64,000 bases of DNA from Mycobacterium lentiflavum. Its GTDB lineage: Bacteria; Actinomycetota; Actinomycetes; Mycobacteriales; Mycobacteriaceae. Where the stretch lies: positions 558,001-622,000 of the forward strand of contig NZ_CP092423.2 of NCBI RefSeq assembly GCF_022374895.2, given 5' to 3'. Positions within the stretch are counted from its first letter, which is position 1, and the number at the start of each line of letters is the position of its first letter. Below the pieces are notes generated by a model. That model had not been told where the DNA came from. It was given only the letters and a program-made list of their open reading frames with translations, and did no database searches. Made by a program: the position numbers and the translations under genes. This document shows, in pieces, positions 42,956 through 52,045 of the stretch.

Positions 42956-44186
42956 GCTCGCCCGGTTTGGCCAGCACGGCGGCGATCGCCGTGGTCAACG
43001 GCACCGACAGCGCGAGCGCAATTCCGCCCACCGCGGAACGCACGAGTTCGATCGCCACGCTCTCGCTGATCAGCACGTCGCTCAGCGATCGATTTGCGAC
43101 GCTGAAGAGCAGCAGCAGCGGCAGCGAGCTGCCGGCGTATGCCAGCACCAGCGTGTAGACGGTGCTGGCAATGTGATCGCGCCCCACCCGTATTGCGCTC
43201 AGGAAGATCGTGCGCCGCGAGGTGTCGCCGCCGACATGGGCGAGCTCGAAGACGGTTGACGCCTGCGTCACCGTCACATCGTTGAGCACACCCAGCGACC
43301 CGATGATGAATCCGGCGAGCAGCAGCCCACTGATCGACACGCTGCCGAGATACGCGCTGACCGCCGAGTTCTGTTCATCAGACAGCCCGGTCAGATGCGC
43401 TAATTCGATTGCTCCCCAAGATAATCCGGCTGCCAACAGCAACGCCGCCAACGTGCCCAGCAGGGCGGCGCTGGTGCGCAGGTTGACTCCGTGGGCGAGA
43501 TAGATGACCACGTACAGGATCGCCGCCGACGCCACCAGCGCCACCGGAACCGCGGGTGCGCCGTCGCGCAGCGCCGGCAGCAAGAAGACCACCAGCACCA
43601 GAAACGCGACCACGATACCGACCAGCGCCAGCAATCCGCGCCAACGCGCGACCGCGACGATGACCAATGCGAACGCCACGGCCAGCCCCACCAGCGCCCA
43701 GCCGCGCTCGAAGTCGTAGAACGCGTACGTGGTGGCGCCCTGCGGGTCGACCTGCCGCACCACCCGGATGTGGTCGTCCGCTGTGAAGTGCGGCTGACCG
43801 GGACCGGGCGAGAACTCCAACAGGGTCTTCGCGCCGGCATTCGGCCCCGAGTCGATCGCGACCAAGGTCTCGACGCATCGTCCCGTGCCCGGTGTCCCCG
43901 GTTGCGGAGCCGTGGTGAGCACCTGACTGGCCGACGGGCTGCCGCAGTCGGCCAGCCCGCTGGACAGCACGTGCGCACGCTCGGTGGTCACCGCCCCGCC
44001 GGTGGCGCTCTGAAACGGCATCGGGATGTCGACGTGCTGGCGGCTCGGCCACAACACCACCGCACCGGCAATCACGCCTATCCCGATCGCTACCAACAGC
44101 CCCACGACGATTTTGGCGGGCAGCGGACCCAGCAGGGACGGTCCTGACGACAGGTTGTGCGAATGCGAGTGGGTCACCCGCTCCAC
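42906..44186 (-). CDS. YibE/F-family polytopic membrane protein
   Basis: A 426-residue protein. A cytosolic His-rich N-terminus (THSHSHN) and first transmembrane helix ([20 protein letters not shown]) are followed by an extracytoplasmic domain of about 120 residues with two Cys ([17 protein letters not shown]). Seven or eight helices follow, among them [40 protein letters not shown] and [16 protein letters not shown]. The helical part is the YibE/F domain, function unknown. GTG at 44186; GTG 44177 is an alternative. It overlaps the 3' end of rmlA by 50 bases. M. tuberculosis carries PE6 and a 13E12-type gene at this point instead (from memory). Confidence 0.86.
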   Translation of the reverse strand: MERVTHSHSHNLSSGPSLLGPLPAKIVVGLLVAIGIGVIAGAVVLWPSRQHVDIPMPFQSATGGAVTTERAHVLSSGLADCGSPSASQVLTTAPQPGTPGTGRCVETLVAIDSGPNAGAKTLLEFSPGPGQPHFTADDHIRVVRQVDPQGATTYAFYDFERGWALVGLAVAFALVIVAVARWRGLLALVGIVVAFLVLVVFLLPALRDGAPAVPVALVASAAILYVVIYLAHGVNLRTSAALLGTLAALLLAAGLSWGAIELAHLTGLSDEQNSAVSAYLGSVSISGLLLAGFIIGSLGVLNDVTVTQASTVFELAHVGGDTSRRTIFLSAIRVGRDHIASTVYTLVLAYAGSSLPLLLLFSVANRSLSDVLISESVAIELVRSAVGGIALALSVPLTTAIAAVLAKPGELSPAPSSPAGSRHTRT

Positions 44187-44197
44187 CGTAGAGGCGC

Positions 44198-45487
44198 TTA
44201 CTGCCGATAGGCGGTCAGGAAGTTGCCCAGCCGTTCAATCGCCGCCGACAGATCACGTGCCCACGGCAGGGTGACGATGCGCAGGTGATCGGGGGCCGGC
44301 CAGTTGAAGCCGGTGCCCTGGCCTACCAGGATCTTCTCCTGCAGCAGCAGGTCGAGGACCAGCTGTTCGTCATCCTCGATGTCGTAGACCTCGGGGTCCA
44401 GCCGCGGAAACGCGTACAACGCCCCATCCGGCTTAACACAGGACACCCCGGGAATCTGGTTGAGCTTGGTCCATGCGATGTCACGTTGCTCGAGCAGCCG
44501 GCCCCCGGGCAGCACCAGGTCGTCGATGCTTTGGTAGCCGCCGAGGGCGACCTGGATCGCGTGCTGGGCAGGCACATTCGGGCATAGCCGCATGTTGGCC
44601 AGCAGGCTGATTCCCTCGATGAAGCTGCTGGCGTGGTCCTTGGGTCCGGTGATCGCCAGCCAGCCGGCCCGGTACCCGGCCACCCGGTAGGCCTTCGACA
44701 GGCCGTTGAAGGTCAGGCACAGCAGGTCCGGCGCGAGCGTGGCCAGGCTGATGTGCTTGGCGTCGCCGTAGAGGATCTTGTCGTAGATCTCGTCGGCCAG
44801 CAGCAGCAGCTGGTGCTTGCGGGCCAGCTCGACGATCTGGGTGAGGATTTCGCGGCTGTACACGGCGCCGGTGGGGTTGTTCGGATTGATCACGACCAGC
44901 GCCTTCGTGCGCGCGGTGATCTTCGACTCCATGTCGGCGATGTCGGGCTGCCACCCCTGGGTCTCGTCGCACAGGTAGTGCACCGGCGTGCCCCCCGCCA
45001 GGGATGTCGACGCCGTCCACAACGGGTAGTCGGGGGAGGGAATCAGCACCTGATCGCCGTTGTCGAGCAGGGCTTGCAGCGTCATCGTGATCAGCTCGGA
45101 GCACCCGTTGCCCAGGAAGACGTCGTCGACGTCGAAACGCGGGAAGCCGTCGACCAGCTCATAGCGGGTGACCACCGCGCGCCGGGCCGGCAGGATGCCC
45201 TGCGAATCCGAGTAACCCTGTGCGTAGGGCAGCGCCTGGATCATGTCGCGCATGATCACGTCGGGTGCGTCGAAGCCGAATGGCGCCGGGTTGCCGATGT
45301 TGAGCTTGAGGATGCGGTGGCCCTCGGCCTCGAGCCGCGCAGCGTGCTGGTGCACCGGGCCGCGGATTTCGTACAGAACGTCCTGAAGCTTGGACGACTG
45401 CGCGAAGGTCCGCTGCCGGTGGTGGCCGGGGATGTGCACGGGCACCTGGTGAGTGGTCACGTCACCAATGGTGCCATCGCCGTCCAC
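44198..45487 (-). CDS. aspC: PLP-dependent aminotransferase (alanine/aspartate type), Rv0337c-like
   Basis: A 429-residue fold-type I aminotransferase. The internal aldimine Lys265 is in TFNGLSKAYRVAG. Other landmarks are GYSDSQGILPARRAVV, VINPNNPTGAVY, LLADEIYDKILY and the C-terminal Arg in WPAPDHLRIVTLPW that binds the substrate carboxylate. It is nearly identical in length and sequence to Rv0337c as I recall it. That gene is annotated aspC, and this subgroup is also described as a glutamate-pyruvate (AlaA-like) transaminase. GTG start 45487. It lies 30 bases downstream of the Fe-S oxidoreductase gene on the same strand. Confidence 0.95.
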   Translation of the reverse strand: MDGDGTIGDVTTHQVPVHIPGHHRQRTFAQSSKLQDVLYEIRGPVHQHAARLEAEGHRILKLNIGNPAPFGFDAPDVIMRDMIQALPYAQGYSDSQGILPARRAVVTRYELVDGFPRFDVDDVFLGNGCSELITMTLQALLDNGDQVLIPSPDYPLWTASTSLAGGTPVHYLCDETQGWQPDIADMESKITARTKALVVINPNNPTGAVYSREILTQIVELARKHQLLLLADEIYDKILYGDAKHISLATLAPDLLCLTFNGLSKAYRVAGYRAGWLAITGPKDHASSFIEGISLLANMRLCPNVPAQHAIQVALGGYQSIDDLVLPGGRLLEQRDIAWTKLNQIPGVSCVKPDGALYAFPRLDPEVYDIEDDEQLVLDLLLQEKILVGQGTGFNWPAPDHLRIVTLPWARDLSAAIERLGNFLTAYRQ

Positions 45488-45517
45488 CGATTTTTGCTGA
45501 TAGAGGCCAATCTGTGA

Positions 45518-48460
45518 TCAGCGCTTCCCCGGGGGGCGCGCCCCGCGCGCGATGCCGAGCCCCTTAACAGGGGCTGCCGGGGGCGCCGCGTCGCCGTTGG
45601 TGTCTTCGGACGGCTCCGGGCTCGGCTCGGGTTTGGTCTCAGCCTTTTGCTCGACGGGCGCGGCTGCCTCTGCTTTCGCTTCGGCGGCTGGGGCCGCCGG
45701 CGCGGCGGCCTTCTTGGCCCCCGGACGCTTGGCGCCGGCGGCGATGCCCAGGCCCTTGACGGGTGCGGCCGGCGCCTTGGGTTCCGCAGCCTCGGCGGGC
45801 TCGGTCTTTTCCTCGGTTTTTTCCGCGGCCTTCGGTGCGGCGGCCTCCGTGCTCTCCGGCGGCGCTTCGGTCGCCGGGGCCGCGGCGGCCGGTGCTGCCT
45901 TCTTGGCCCCCGGACGCTTGGCGCCGGCGGCCAGGCCCAGGCCCTTGGCGGGCGCGGCTTCCGTCTTGGCTTCCGCGGCCTCGGTGGCCGGTGCTGGCGC
46001 CGCAGGAGCCGCGGGTGCTTGCGCCGCTGGAGCCGCGGCCTTCTTGGCGCCGGGACGCTTGGCGCCGCCGGCGATACCCAGCCCCTTCGCGGGCGCTGCG
46101 GCCTTGGCGGGCTGCTCGGGCTCGGCGGGCGCGGGCTCCGCAACCGTCGCGGGCGCCTCCTCCGGTGCTGTCGCGGCGGGGGCAGCGGCCTTGGGCTCGG
46201 CCTTCGCGGCCCGCTCGCCTGCCTTTTCCGAAGCTTCCTTTGCGGCGGTGCCCTTCTCCGGCAGCGTCGCCTTGTCGTACTCGAGCGAGCCCAGCAGGAT
46301 CTGCGCCACGTCGAGCACTTCGACCCCGCTGCGGCCCGCCTCTTCCTGCCGGTCGTTGACGCCGTCGGTGACCATCACCCGGCAGAACGGGCACCCGGTC
46401 GCGATCGTCGCGGCGTTGGTGGCCAGCGCTTCGTCGACGCGCTCGTGGTTGATGCGCTTACCGATGTGCTCTTCCATCCACATGCGCGCACCGCCGGCGC
46501 CGCAGCAGAAGCTGCGGTCGGAGTTGCGCGGCATCTCGGTGAGGTTCGCCCCGGCGAAGCCGATCAGCTCACGCGGCGCCTCGTACACCTTGTTGTGGCG
46601 GCCCAGGTAGCAAGGGTCGTGATACGTAATGTCTTGCGAGACAGGCGTTACGGGCACCAGCTTCTTGTCGCGCACCAACCGGTTCAGCAGCTGGGTGTGG
46701 TGCAGCACGCTGTAGTTGGCGCCCAGCTGGCGGTATTCCCTGCCGATTGTGTTGAAGCAGTGCGGGCAGGTGACGACGATCTTTCGGTCGACGGTCTCCA
46801 CGCCCTCGAAGACACCGTCCAGCGTCTCGACGGCCTGGGCTGCCAGTTGCTGGAACAGGAACTCGTTGCCGGACCGGCGCGCCGAGTCACCGTTGCAGGT
46901 CTCCCCGGTGCCCAGCACCATGAACTTCACCCCGGCGATGGAAAGCAGCTCGGCGACGGCCTTCGTGGTCTTCTTGGCCTTGTCGTCGTAGGCGCCGGCG
47001 CAGCCCACCCAGAACAGGTACTCGTAGCCGTCGAAGCTTTCGACGTCCTCGCCGTAGACCGGGACGTCGAAGTCGACCTCGTCGATCCAGTTGGTCCGGT
47101 CGCCGGCGTTCTGGCCCCACGGGTTGCCCTTGGTCTCCAGGTTCTTGAACAGCACCGACAGCTCGGACGGGAACTCCGACTCCATCATCACCTGGTAGCG
47201 GCGCATATCGATGATGTGATCGACGTGCTCGATGTCCACCGGGCACTGTTCGACGCAGGCGCCGCAGGACACGCACGACCACAGCACGTCGGGATCGATC
47301 ACACCGCCCTGCTCGGCGGTGCCGACCAGCGGGCGCGCCACCTGCTCGGGTCCGTGGCCGGGAACGCGGCCGAAGCCGGACTCCGGAACGTGATGGGCTT
47401 CTTCTTCGACCGTCTCGAGGTCCAGACCCTCCAGCGGCTCGGCGGTCTTCTCGCCCAGGATGTAGGGCGCCTTGGCCATCCAGTGATCGCGCAGGTCCAT
47501 GATGACGAGCTTGGGCGACAACGGCTTTCCGGTATTCCAGGCTGGGCACTGCGACTGGCAGCGCCCGCACTCGGTACACGTGGCGAAGTCGAGGTTCGCC
47601 TTCCAGGTGAAGTCCTCGATCTTGCCGCGACCGAAAACGTCGTCCTCGCCTGGATCTTCGAAGTTGATCGGCTTGCCGCCGGATTCCATCGGCAGCAGCG
47701 GACCAAGGCCGTCGGGCAGGCGTTTGAAGGTGACGTTGATCGGCGCCAGGAAGATGTGCAGGTGCTTGGAGTGCAGCACGATGATCAAGAAGAACAGCGC
47801 CACCGCGATGTGAGCCAGCAGAGCGAAGGTCTCGATCCATTCGTTAGCAGTCACGCCCAGTGGTTGCATGAGGGCGCCCATGGCGTGCGAGAAGAACGCA
47901 CCCCGGCCGTACGGGAAGTTGCCGGTGACGACAGAGGCGCCTCGGAAGATCGCGAAGCTGACGATGACCAGCGAGATCATGAACAGAATCAGCCAAGCGC
48001 CGCCGGTGTGGGAACCGTAGAACCGTGACGAACGGCCGTGTTCCTTTGGCTCACTGCGCAATCGGATGATCGCGAACGTGATGATGCCGGCCAGCACGGC
48101 GAGCGCGATGAAGTCCTGCAAGAAACCCAGTGCATCCCAGCGGCCGACGATCGGGATGTGGAAATTGGGTTGGAACAGGGTGCCGTATGCCTCGATGTAC
48201 ACCGTGATGAGGATGAAGAAGCCCCACATGGTGAAGAAGTGCGCAAGGCCGGGGATCGACCACTTCAGCAGCTTGCGCTGACCGAATACCTCGGCGATCT
48301 GCGTCCAGATGCGGGTGCCGATGTCGTTGGTGCGACCGCTGACCGGCTGCCCGGACATGACGAGTCGGTAGAGCCACCAGACGCGTTTGAGGGCGAACAA
48401 CGCCACGATCGCCGTCAGGCCCAGCCCTAACACCAATCTGATGATCGTTTGCGTGGTCAC
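45518..48460 (-). CDS. Membrane Fe-S oxidoreductase (heterodisulfide-reductase-like), Rv0338c-like
   Basis: A 980-residue electron-transfer protein. The N-terminus has about five helices of a NarI-like quinone/haem b domain (LVLGLGLTAIVALFALKRVW and onward). Two 4Fe-4S ferredoxin motifs follow near residues 292-305 (CTECGRCQSQCPAWN) and 393-406 (CVSCGACVEQCPVD). Two CCG-type domains follow (CPHCFNTIGREY near 566; DPCYLGRHNKVYE near 615 with FCCGAGGARMW near 650), as in HdrD/GlpC. The last 230 residues are an Ala/Pro/Lys/Glu-rich tail with four KGLG(I/L)A-x-GAKRPGAKKA-like repeats (near 791, 837, 899, 966). The M. tuberculosis homologue is reported essential. The electron donor is unknown. Confidence 0.93.
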   Translation of the reverse strand: MTTQTIIRLVLGLGLTAIVALFALKRVWWLYRLVMSGQPVSGRTNDIGTRIWTQIAEVFGQRKLLKWSIPGLAHFFTMWGFFILITVYIEAYGTLFQPNFHIPIVGRWDALGFLQDFIALAVLAGIITFAIIRLRSEPKEHGRSSRFYGSHTGGAWLILFMISLVIVSFAIFRGASVVTGNFPYGRGAFFSHAMGALMQPLGVTANEWIETFALLAHIAVALFFLIIVLHSKHLHIFLAPINVTFKRLPDGLGPLLPMESGGKPINFEDPGEDDVFGRGKIEDFTWKANLDFATCTECGRCQSQCPAWNTGKPLSPKLVIMDLRDHWMAKAPYILGEKTAEPLEGLDLETVEEEAHHVPESGFGRVPGHGPEQVARPLVGTAEQGGVIDPDVLWSCVSCGACVEQCPVDIEHVDHIIDMRRYQVMMESEFPSELSVLFKNLETKGNPWGQNAGDRTNWIDEVDFDVPVYGEDVESFDGYEYLFWVGCAGAYDDKAKKTTKAVAELLSIAGVKFMVLGTGETCNGDSARRSGNEFLFQQLAAQAVETLDGVFEGVETVDRKIVVTCPHCFNTIGREYRQLGANYSVLHHTQLLNRLVRDKKLVPVTPVSQDITYHDPCYLGRHNKVYEAPRELIGFAGANLTEMPRNSDRSFCCGAGGARMWMEEHIGKRINHERVDEALATNAATIATGCPFCRVMVTDGVNDRQEEAGRSGVEVLDVAQILLGSLEYDKATLPEKGTAAKEASEKAGERAAKAEPKAAAPAATAPEEAPATVAEPAPAEPEQPAKAAAPAKGLGIAGGAKRPGAKKAAAPAAQAPAAPAAPAPATEAAEAKTEAAPAKGLGLAAGAKRPGAKKAAPAAAAPATEAPPESTEAAAPKAAEKTEEKTEPAEAAEPKAPAAPVKGLGIAAGAKRPGAKKAAAPAAPAAEAKAEAAAPVEQKAETKPEPSPEPSEDTNGDAAPPAAPVKGLGIARGARPPGKR

Positions 48461-48596
48461 CGAAGGTCTCTCCCCATTGCATCGTCGCTCAACGAAAACT
48501 CGTTCGATCTTTGCTAGCTCATAGTGACATCTGGGCTGCTAACGCCGCGAGAAAGGTTGCCCTAACTGGGATTCGTAAAAGCCTTTGACCTGCGGC

Positions 48597-51050
48597 TTAG
48601 CCTTCTGGGGCGAGCATGGCACGTAACATAGACAACATTTCCGAGCGTGAGCCAGCGCCCAGCCGACGGCGAATACGGGCTACGTGGTGCTCAACGGTCT
48701 TCGCCGAGATGAACAGTTGGGCGCCGATGTCGCGGTATGGCATGCCCAACAATAGGAGTTCGGCGACTTCGCGTTCGCGATGCGACAGCGGCGATCCCGA
48801 GGTTGGCTGGTGGGAGGGCGACGCAGCGGTGCCGTCGGGTTCGTCGCCGGGCATCCCGGTGGTGGGAAGGTCGCCTGGGGCCGCGCCCAATTTGAGATCC
48901 CGGGCCAGTTGCAGCATCGCTCCGGACACCCTGCCGTCGGGTGTCTGCAGCGCGGCCTGCCCGGCTAGCCGGGTCGCATCCGAGGTCAGCCCGACATGCG
49001 ACAGCGCCCGGGCCGACGCGGTGACCTCGTCGGCGTCGACCTGGTTGGCCAGGACACGTAGCCAGGTGCGGCCGGAACCCGACAGGGCGTGCGCGAGGGT
49101 GCTGGCTCCGGCCGCAGCACCCAGCGCCTGCCCATGCGGGGCAACCAAATCCGGCGCGTTGGCGAGGATTCCCGCGTGCACGCCGGCCCAATGCAGTGGG
49201 ATTGCCCACAAGGTCGGGTTGCCCAGCGATTCCAGCAGGGTGAACGCCTGATCCAAGGCGTGGCGCACCTGTTCGACCTGGCGTATTCGGGCGGCGCCCA
49301 CCCACAATTCGCCCAACGGCAGCAGCGCGAACAGGTCGATGGAGTACTCGGACAGCACCTCCATGCCTGCGTACCAATGCTTTTGCAGCGCGCCGGGGTC
49401 GCCGCTACGACGCGCGATCGCCGTCTGCAGTGCCGCCGCCCACAACGCGTCGCGCCGGTGCAACCCTGCCGAACCGACCGCCGCGACGTCGGCGCTGGCC
49501 GACGACAGCTGCCCGTCCTGCATCTTGATCCAGCCGGACAGCAAGGTGTGCCGAGGTGCAAACAGCGCGTCACCGCCGGTGCGCACGGCGCGGCCGATCA
49601 CGCTGCGGGCGCGGACCGGATCGCCGCCGTGGATCGCGGCCAGGGTCACCAGAGCGGCCGGACTGTCAGGAAGGACTTCGTTCACGGTCTGTTCGGCCGT
49701 GATGGCCTGGCCCAATTTCGTCATCGCGGCCGGATACGGCTGGTCCATCGTCAGCAGCAACCCCTCCGCCAGACTGCGCGCGGTGCGGGCGGCCATCGTC
49801 GGCGGGCCAGCGTCCTTGAGGCGCAGCGCGGCACGCGCCGCTACCAGATCACCGGTCGAGGCCAGCGCGATCGCGGCGGCGGCACCGACCAGTGCGTCCG
49901 GGTGCGGGCCCAGCCAGCTGAACAATTCCGCCGCCTGATTCGCGCTGCCCTCGTGGGCTGCAACGCTGGCCGAAATCCGAACCGCTGCAGCGCGTTCGGC
50001 CGAATCGGGTGAGCTCAGCAGCTTGTCGGCCAGTGCTGCCGCGGCGGCACAGTCCCCGTTGAGGGCCAGCGCGTCGGCGACCCGAGACGTTAGCCCTTCG
50101 GCGCCGGCCTCAATGGCAGCCTGGTAAAGCCTTGCGGCCCTGGTAGATTCGCCGCGTGCAGCCGTGGCTTGCTCAGCGAGGATGGCCGCTAGCCGGTCGT
50201 CTTTGAGCCCGTGTTCGGCGAGGCGCAACGCGAACGGCAGTGAAACCGTCGACATGTCCAATTGTGAACGCAGCAGTGCAGTTTCGACCTCGTGGTGGTG
50301 GGCATTGCCGACAATCTGGGCGATCGCGCCATGAACCAGCTGGAGGAATTCGGGCGAGTGCGAGGGCTCGATCAGCCCGCTGGCGCGGGCCCGATCTACG
50401 AGCTGGCGTGCGTCTGTTGCCGAAATATCCAGTGCCGCAGCTACATCAGCTGCTCCTAGCTCTTGGGTCAGCGACATGATGAGCAGCGCGTCGAGGTCGG
50501 GTTCGTCGAGGCGACGCAATCGCGCGATCAGGGCGAAGCCGGCTGCTTGCGCCGGGGCGGATGTGCTCTCGGACGTTGCGCGCACCAGAAAGGGGAGTCC
50601 CGCGGTGCATGCCAGAAGGTCTTCGTCGACGGGAAGCGGGCCCAGCGATATCGGCGGTCGATCCCGCTCCATCGCCACGGTCAGCTGGCGCAGGCGCTGC
50701 TGCGGCTCGGCGGCCACCACCACCGTGGTCCGCGGGTCGGCGACGCACTCGGTGAGGCTGAGCAGGTCGGGCTCGGTCAGCAGGTGAGCGTCGTCGATCA
50801 CCCGCGCGGCGTCGGGCGGATCGCCGGCCCGAGGTGGGCGCGCGAGCACGGTCAGCCCGGCACCCCGCAGCGCGTCGCGCGCGGCGGCCAGGGCCGCGGT
50901 CTTGCCGGTCCCGATGCCGCCACTGATCACGAGCTTCACCGGAATCGTCGCCGCGTCGGCCAGGGCCTGGATGACTTGTTCGAGCATCGGGGAGTCGCTC
51001 ACATCGCGTCCCCCTATCGGTGCTGCGCTGGTGGTCAGGAGCAGTTTCAC
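48597..51050 (-). CDS. iniR: LuxR-type STAND ATPase regulator of iniBAC
   Basis: A large regulator of 817 residues. The N-terminal P-loop ATPase has Walker A SGGIGTGKTAALAAA (residues 43-57) and Walker B-like RVIDDAHLLTEPD. A long TPR-like helical middle follows, with a C-terminal LuxR/NarL helix-turn-helix SPLSHREREVAELLLLGMPY, then RDIGAQLFISAKTVEHHVAR. It matches Rv0339c, described (from memory) as IniR, the activator that induces iniBAC in response to free trehalose. The GTG at 51050 (MKLLLTTSAAP) is used; another in-frame GTG opens MSDSPMLEQ. It is divergent from the Rv0340-like gene. Confidence 0.9.
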   Translation of the reverse strand: MKLLLTTSAAPIGGRDVSDSPMLEQVIQALADAATIPVKLVISGGIGTGKTAALAAARDALRGAGLTVLARPPRAGDPPDAARVIDDAHLLTEPDLLSLTECVADPRTTVVVAAEPQQRLRQLTVAMERDRPPISLGPLPVDEDLLACTAGLPFLVRATSESTSAPAQAAGFALIARLRRLDEPDLDALLIMSLTQELGAADVAAALDISATDARQLVDRARASGLIEPSHSPEFLQLVHGAIAQIVGNAHHHEVETALLRSQLDMSTVSLPFALRLAEHGLKDDRLAAILAEQATAARGESTRAARLYQAAIEAGAEGLTSRVADALALNGDCAAAAALADKLLSSPDSAERAAAVRISASVAAHEGSANQAAELFSWLGPHPDALVGAAAAIALASTGDLVAARAALRLKDAGPPTMAARTARSLAEGLLLTMDQPYPAAMTKLGQAITAEQTVNEVLPDSPAALVTLAAIHGGDPVRARSVIGRAVRTGGDALFAPRHTLLSGWIKMQDGQLSSASADVAAVGSAGLHRRDALWAAALQTAIARRSGDPGALQKHWYAGMEVLSEYSIDLFALLPLGELWVGAARIRQVEQVRHALDQAFTLLESLGNPTLWAIPLHWAGVHAGILANAPDLVAPHGQALGAAAGASTLAHALSGSGRTWLRVLANQVDADEVTASARALSHVGLTSDATRLAGQAALQTPDGRVSGAMLQLARDLKLGAAPGDLPTTGMPGDEPDGTAASPSHQPTSGSPLSHREREVAELLLLGMPYRDIGAQLFISAKTVEHHVARIRRRLGAGSRSEMLSMLRAMLAPEG

Positions 51051-51087
51051 ACCATAGCCGCTCCAACCCCCGTATCAGGGTAGCCAT

Positions 51088-51127
51088 CCCCGTAACCCCC
51101 CGGTTCCCCTAAACCACTACCCCCTAA
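51088..51127. promoter_or_regulatory. CCCCTAA repeats between iniR and the Rv0340-like gene
   Basis: CCCCTAA occurs at 51106-51112 and 51121-51127, 15 bases apart. A related CCCCGTAACCCCC lies at about 51088-51100. The same C-rich word recurs upstream of iniB (51895-51909). The spacing differs between the two sites. They are candidates for IniR or Lsr2-linked regulatory sites, but I have no direct evidence of binding. Confidence 0.4.
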
Positions 51128-51258
51128 TGTCGACGGCCCGCAGGTGGGTTGTACACCGATCACAGCGCTCGGTCGGGCCGATAACATCGTGGTAATTGAC
51201 TGGGCGGCCCCTGTGGATGCCGCCGGCAAGGGCAGCGAACGGCGAGGAGGTGTGCCCG

Positions 51259-51798
51259 ATGGCAAACTCATTGCTCGACTTCGTGATTTCGCTGGTCCGC
51301 GACCCCGATGCTGCGGCGCGCTATGCGGCCAACCCCGCGCAGTCCATCGCGGATGCTCATCTTACCGATGTGACCAGCGCCGATGTGAATAACCTGATTC
51401 CAATGGTGACGGATTCGCTGTCGATGGGTACTCCCGCCGGGCCTGCCTTGGGCGTGCCCGTCCCCGATCACGGAAACGTCTGGGCAAGCGGCGCGGCCGC
51501 CGCCGCCCTGGATGCATTCACGCCGCACACCCCCACGGGAATCGTCGATTCGCATGGCCCGGCGAGCAGCGTGATCCATCCGCCGTCGACCCCCGCGCCC
51601 GTCCAGCCGCCGGCTGATCCGCGGCCCTTCGGCATTGACTCTCCGGCGGCATCGGTGCAGTTCACGGGGTCTGAGACGCCAGATAGTCCGGTCGATCACG
51701 GGGGAGTCCCGGCCCATGACCCGGGCCTCTGGGATCACCAGGTCACCCACCCGCACCCCGGCGAGCCCGACCACCACGACTTCGGCCTGCACGGCTGA
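51259..51798 (+). CDS. IniB-N-terminal-domain protein, Rv0340-like
   Basis: A 179-residue protein, the same length I recall for Rv0340. The first 55 residues (MANSLLDFVISLVRDPDAAA, then RYAANPAQSIADAHLTDVTS) form a small helical domain that is clearly similar to the first 55 residues of IniB (LIQYIMDLFGNPDAARAFVA). The rest is Pro/His/Asp-rich low complexity ending HHDFGLHG. GGCGAGGAGG lies 8 bases before ATG 51259, which decides against the longer frame from 51196. It belongs to the iniBAC stress locus. Confidence 0.88.
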   Translation: MANSLLDFVISLVRDPDAAARYAANPAQSIADAHLTDVTSADVNNLIPMVTDSLSMGTPAGPALGVPVPDHGNVWASGAAAAALDAFTPHTPTGIVDSHGPASSVIHPPSTPAPVQPPADPRPFGIDSPAASVQFTGSETPDSPVDHGGVPAHDPGLWDHQVTHPHPGEPDHHDFGLHG

Positions 51799-51877
51799 TT
51801 CTTCGGCTGCCGCAGTCCAATCCTGCAGTCCCGAGCTGCGTTAACACCGTCCAGTAGGGCGTCTTTAGTGGCGCGTT

Positions 51878-51909
51878 GGGGTTACCCCGCATATCCCCTA
51901 ACCCCCTAA
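51878..51909. promoter_or_regulatory. Dyad and CCCCTAA repeats upstream of iniB
   Basis: GGGGTTA (51878-51884) and TAACCCC (51899-51905) form an inverted repeat with a 14-base spacer. Overlapping them are two direct CCCCTAA copies (51895-51901 and 51903-51909). The element is about 140 bases upstream of the iniB start and resembles the C-rich sequence upstream of the Rv0340-like gene. It is a candidate activator site for the envelope-stress response; the assignment is inference. Confidence 0.45.
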
Positions 51910-52045
51910 CGGGCAGCCCCCATGGATCCCGATGGGGAACCGATCAGCCGGGGGATCCGTCCCCGATTCCGGGCAGGGGCGGAATCCATAGCGTGTATTG
52001 CAGACGCCGGTCGATCCGGCGCAGGGATTTGGAGGGGAATGAATC

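Noticed and set aside
45647..48028. Long plus-strand open frame of 793 codons opposite the Fe-S oxidoreductase gene
   Set aside because: It is the antisense shadow of a high-GC gene with clear Fe-S motifs; the product is Arg/Gly/Leu-rich and matches nothing.
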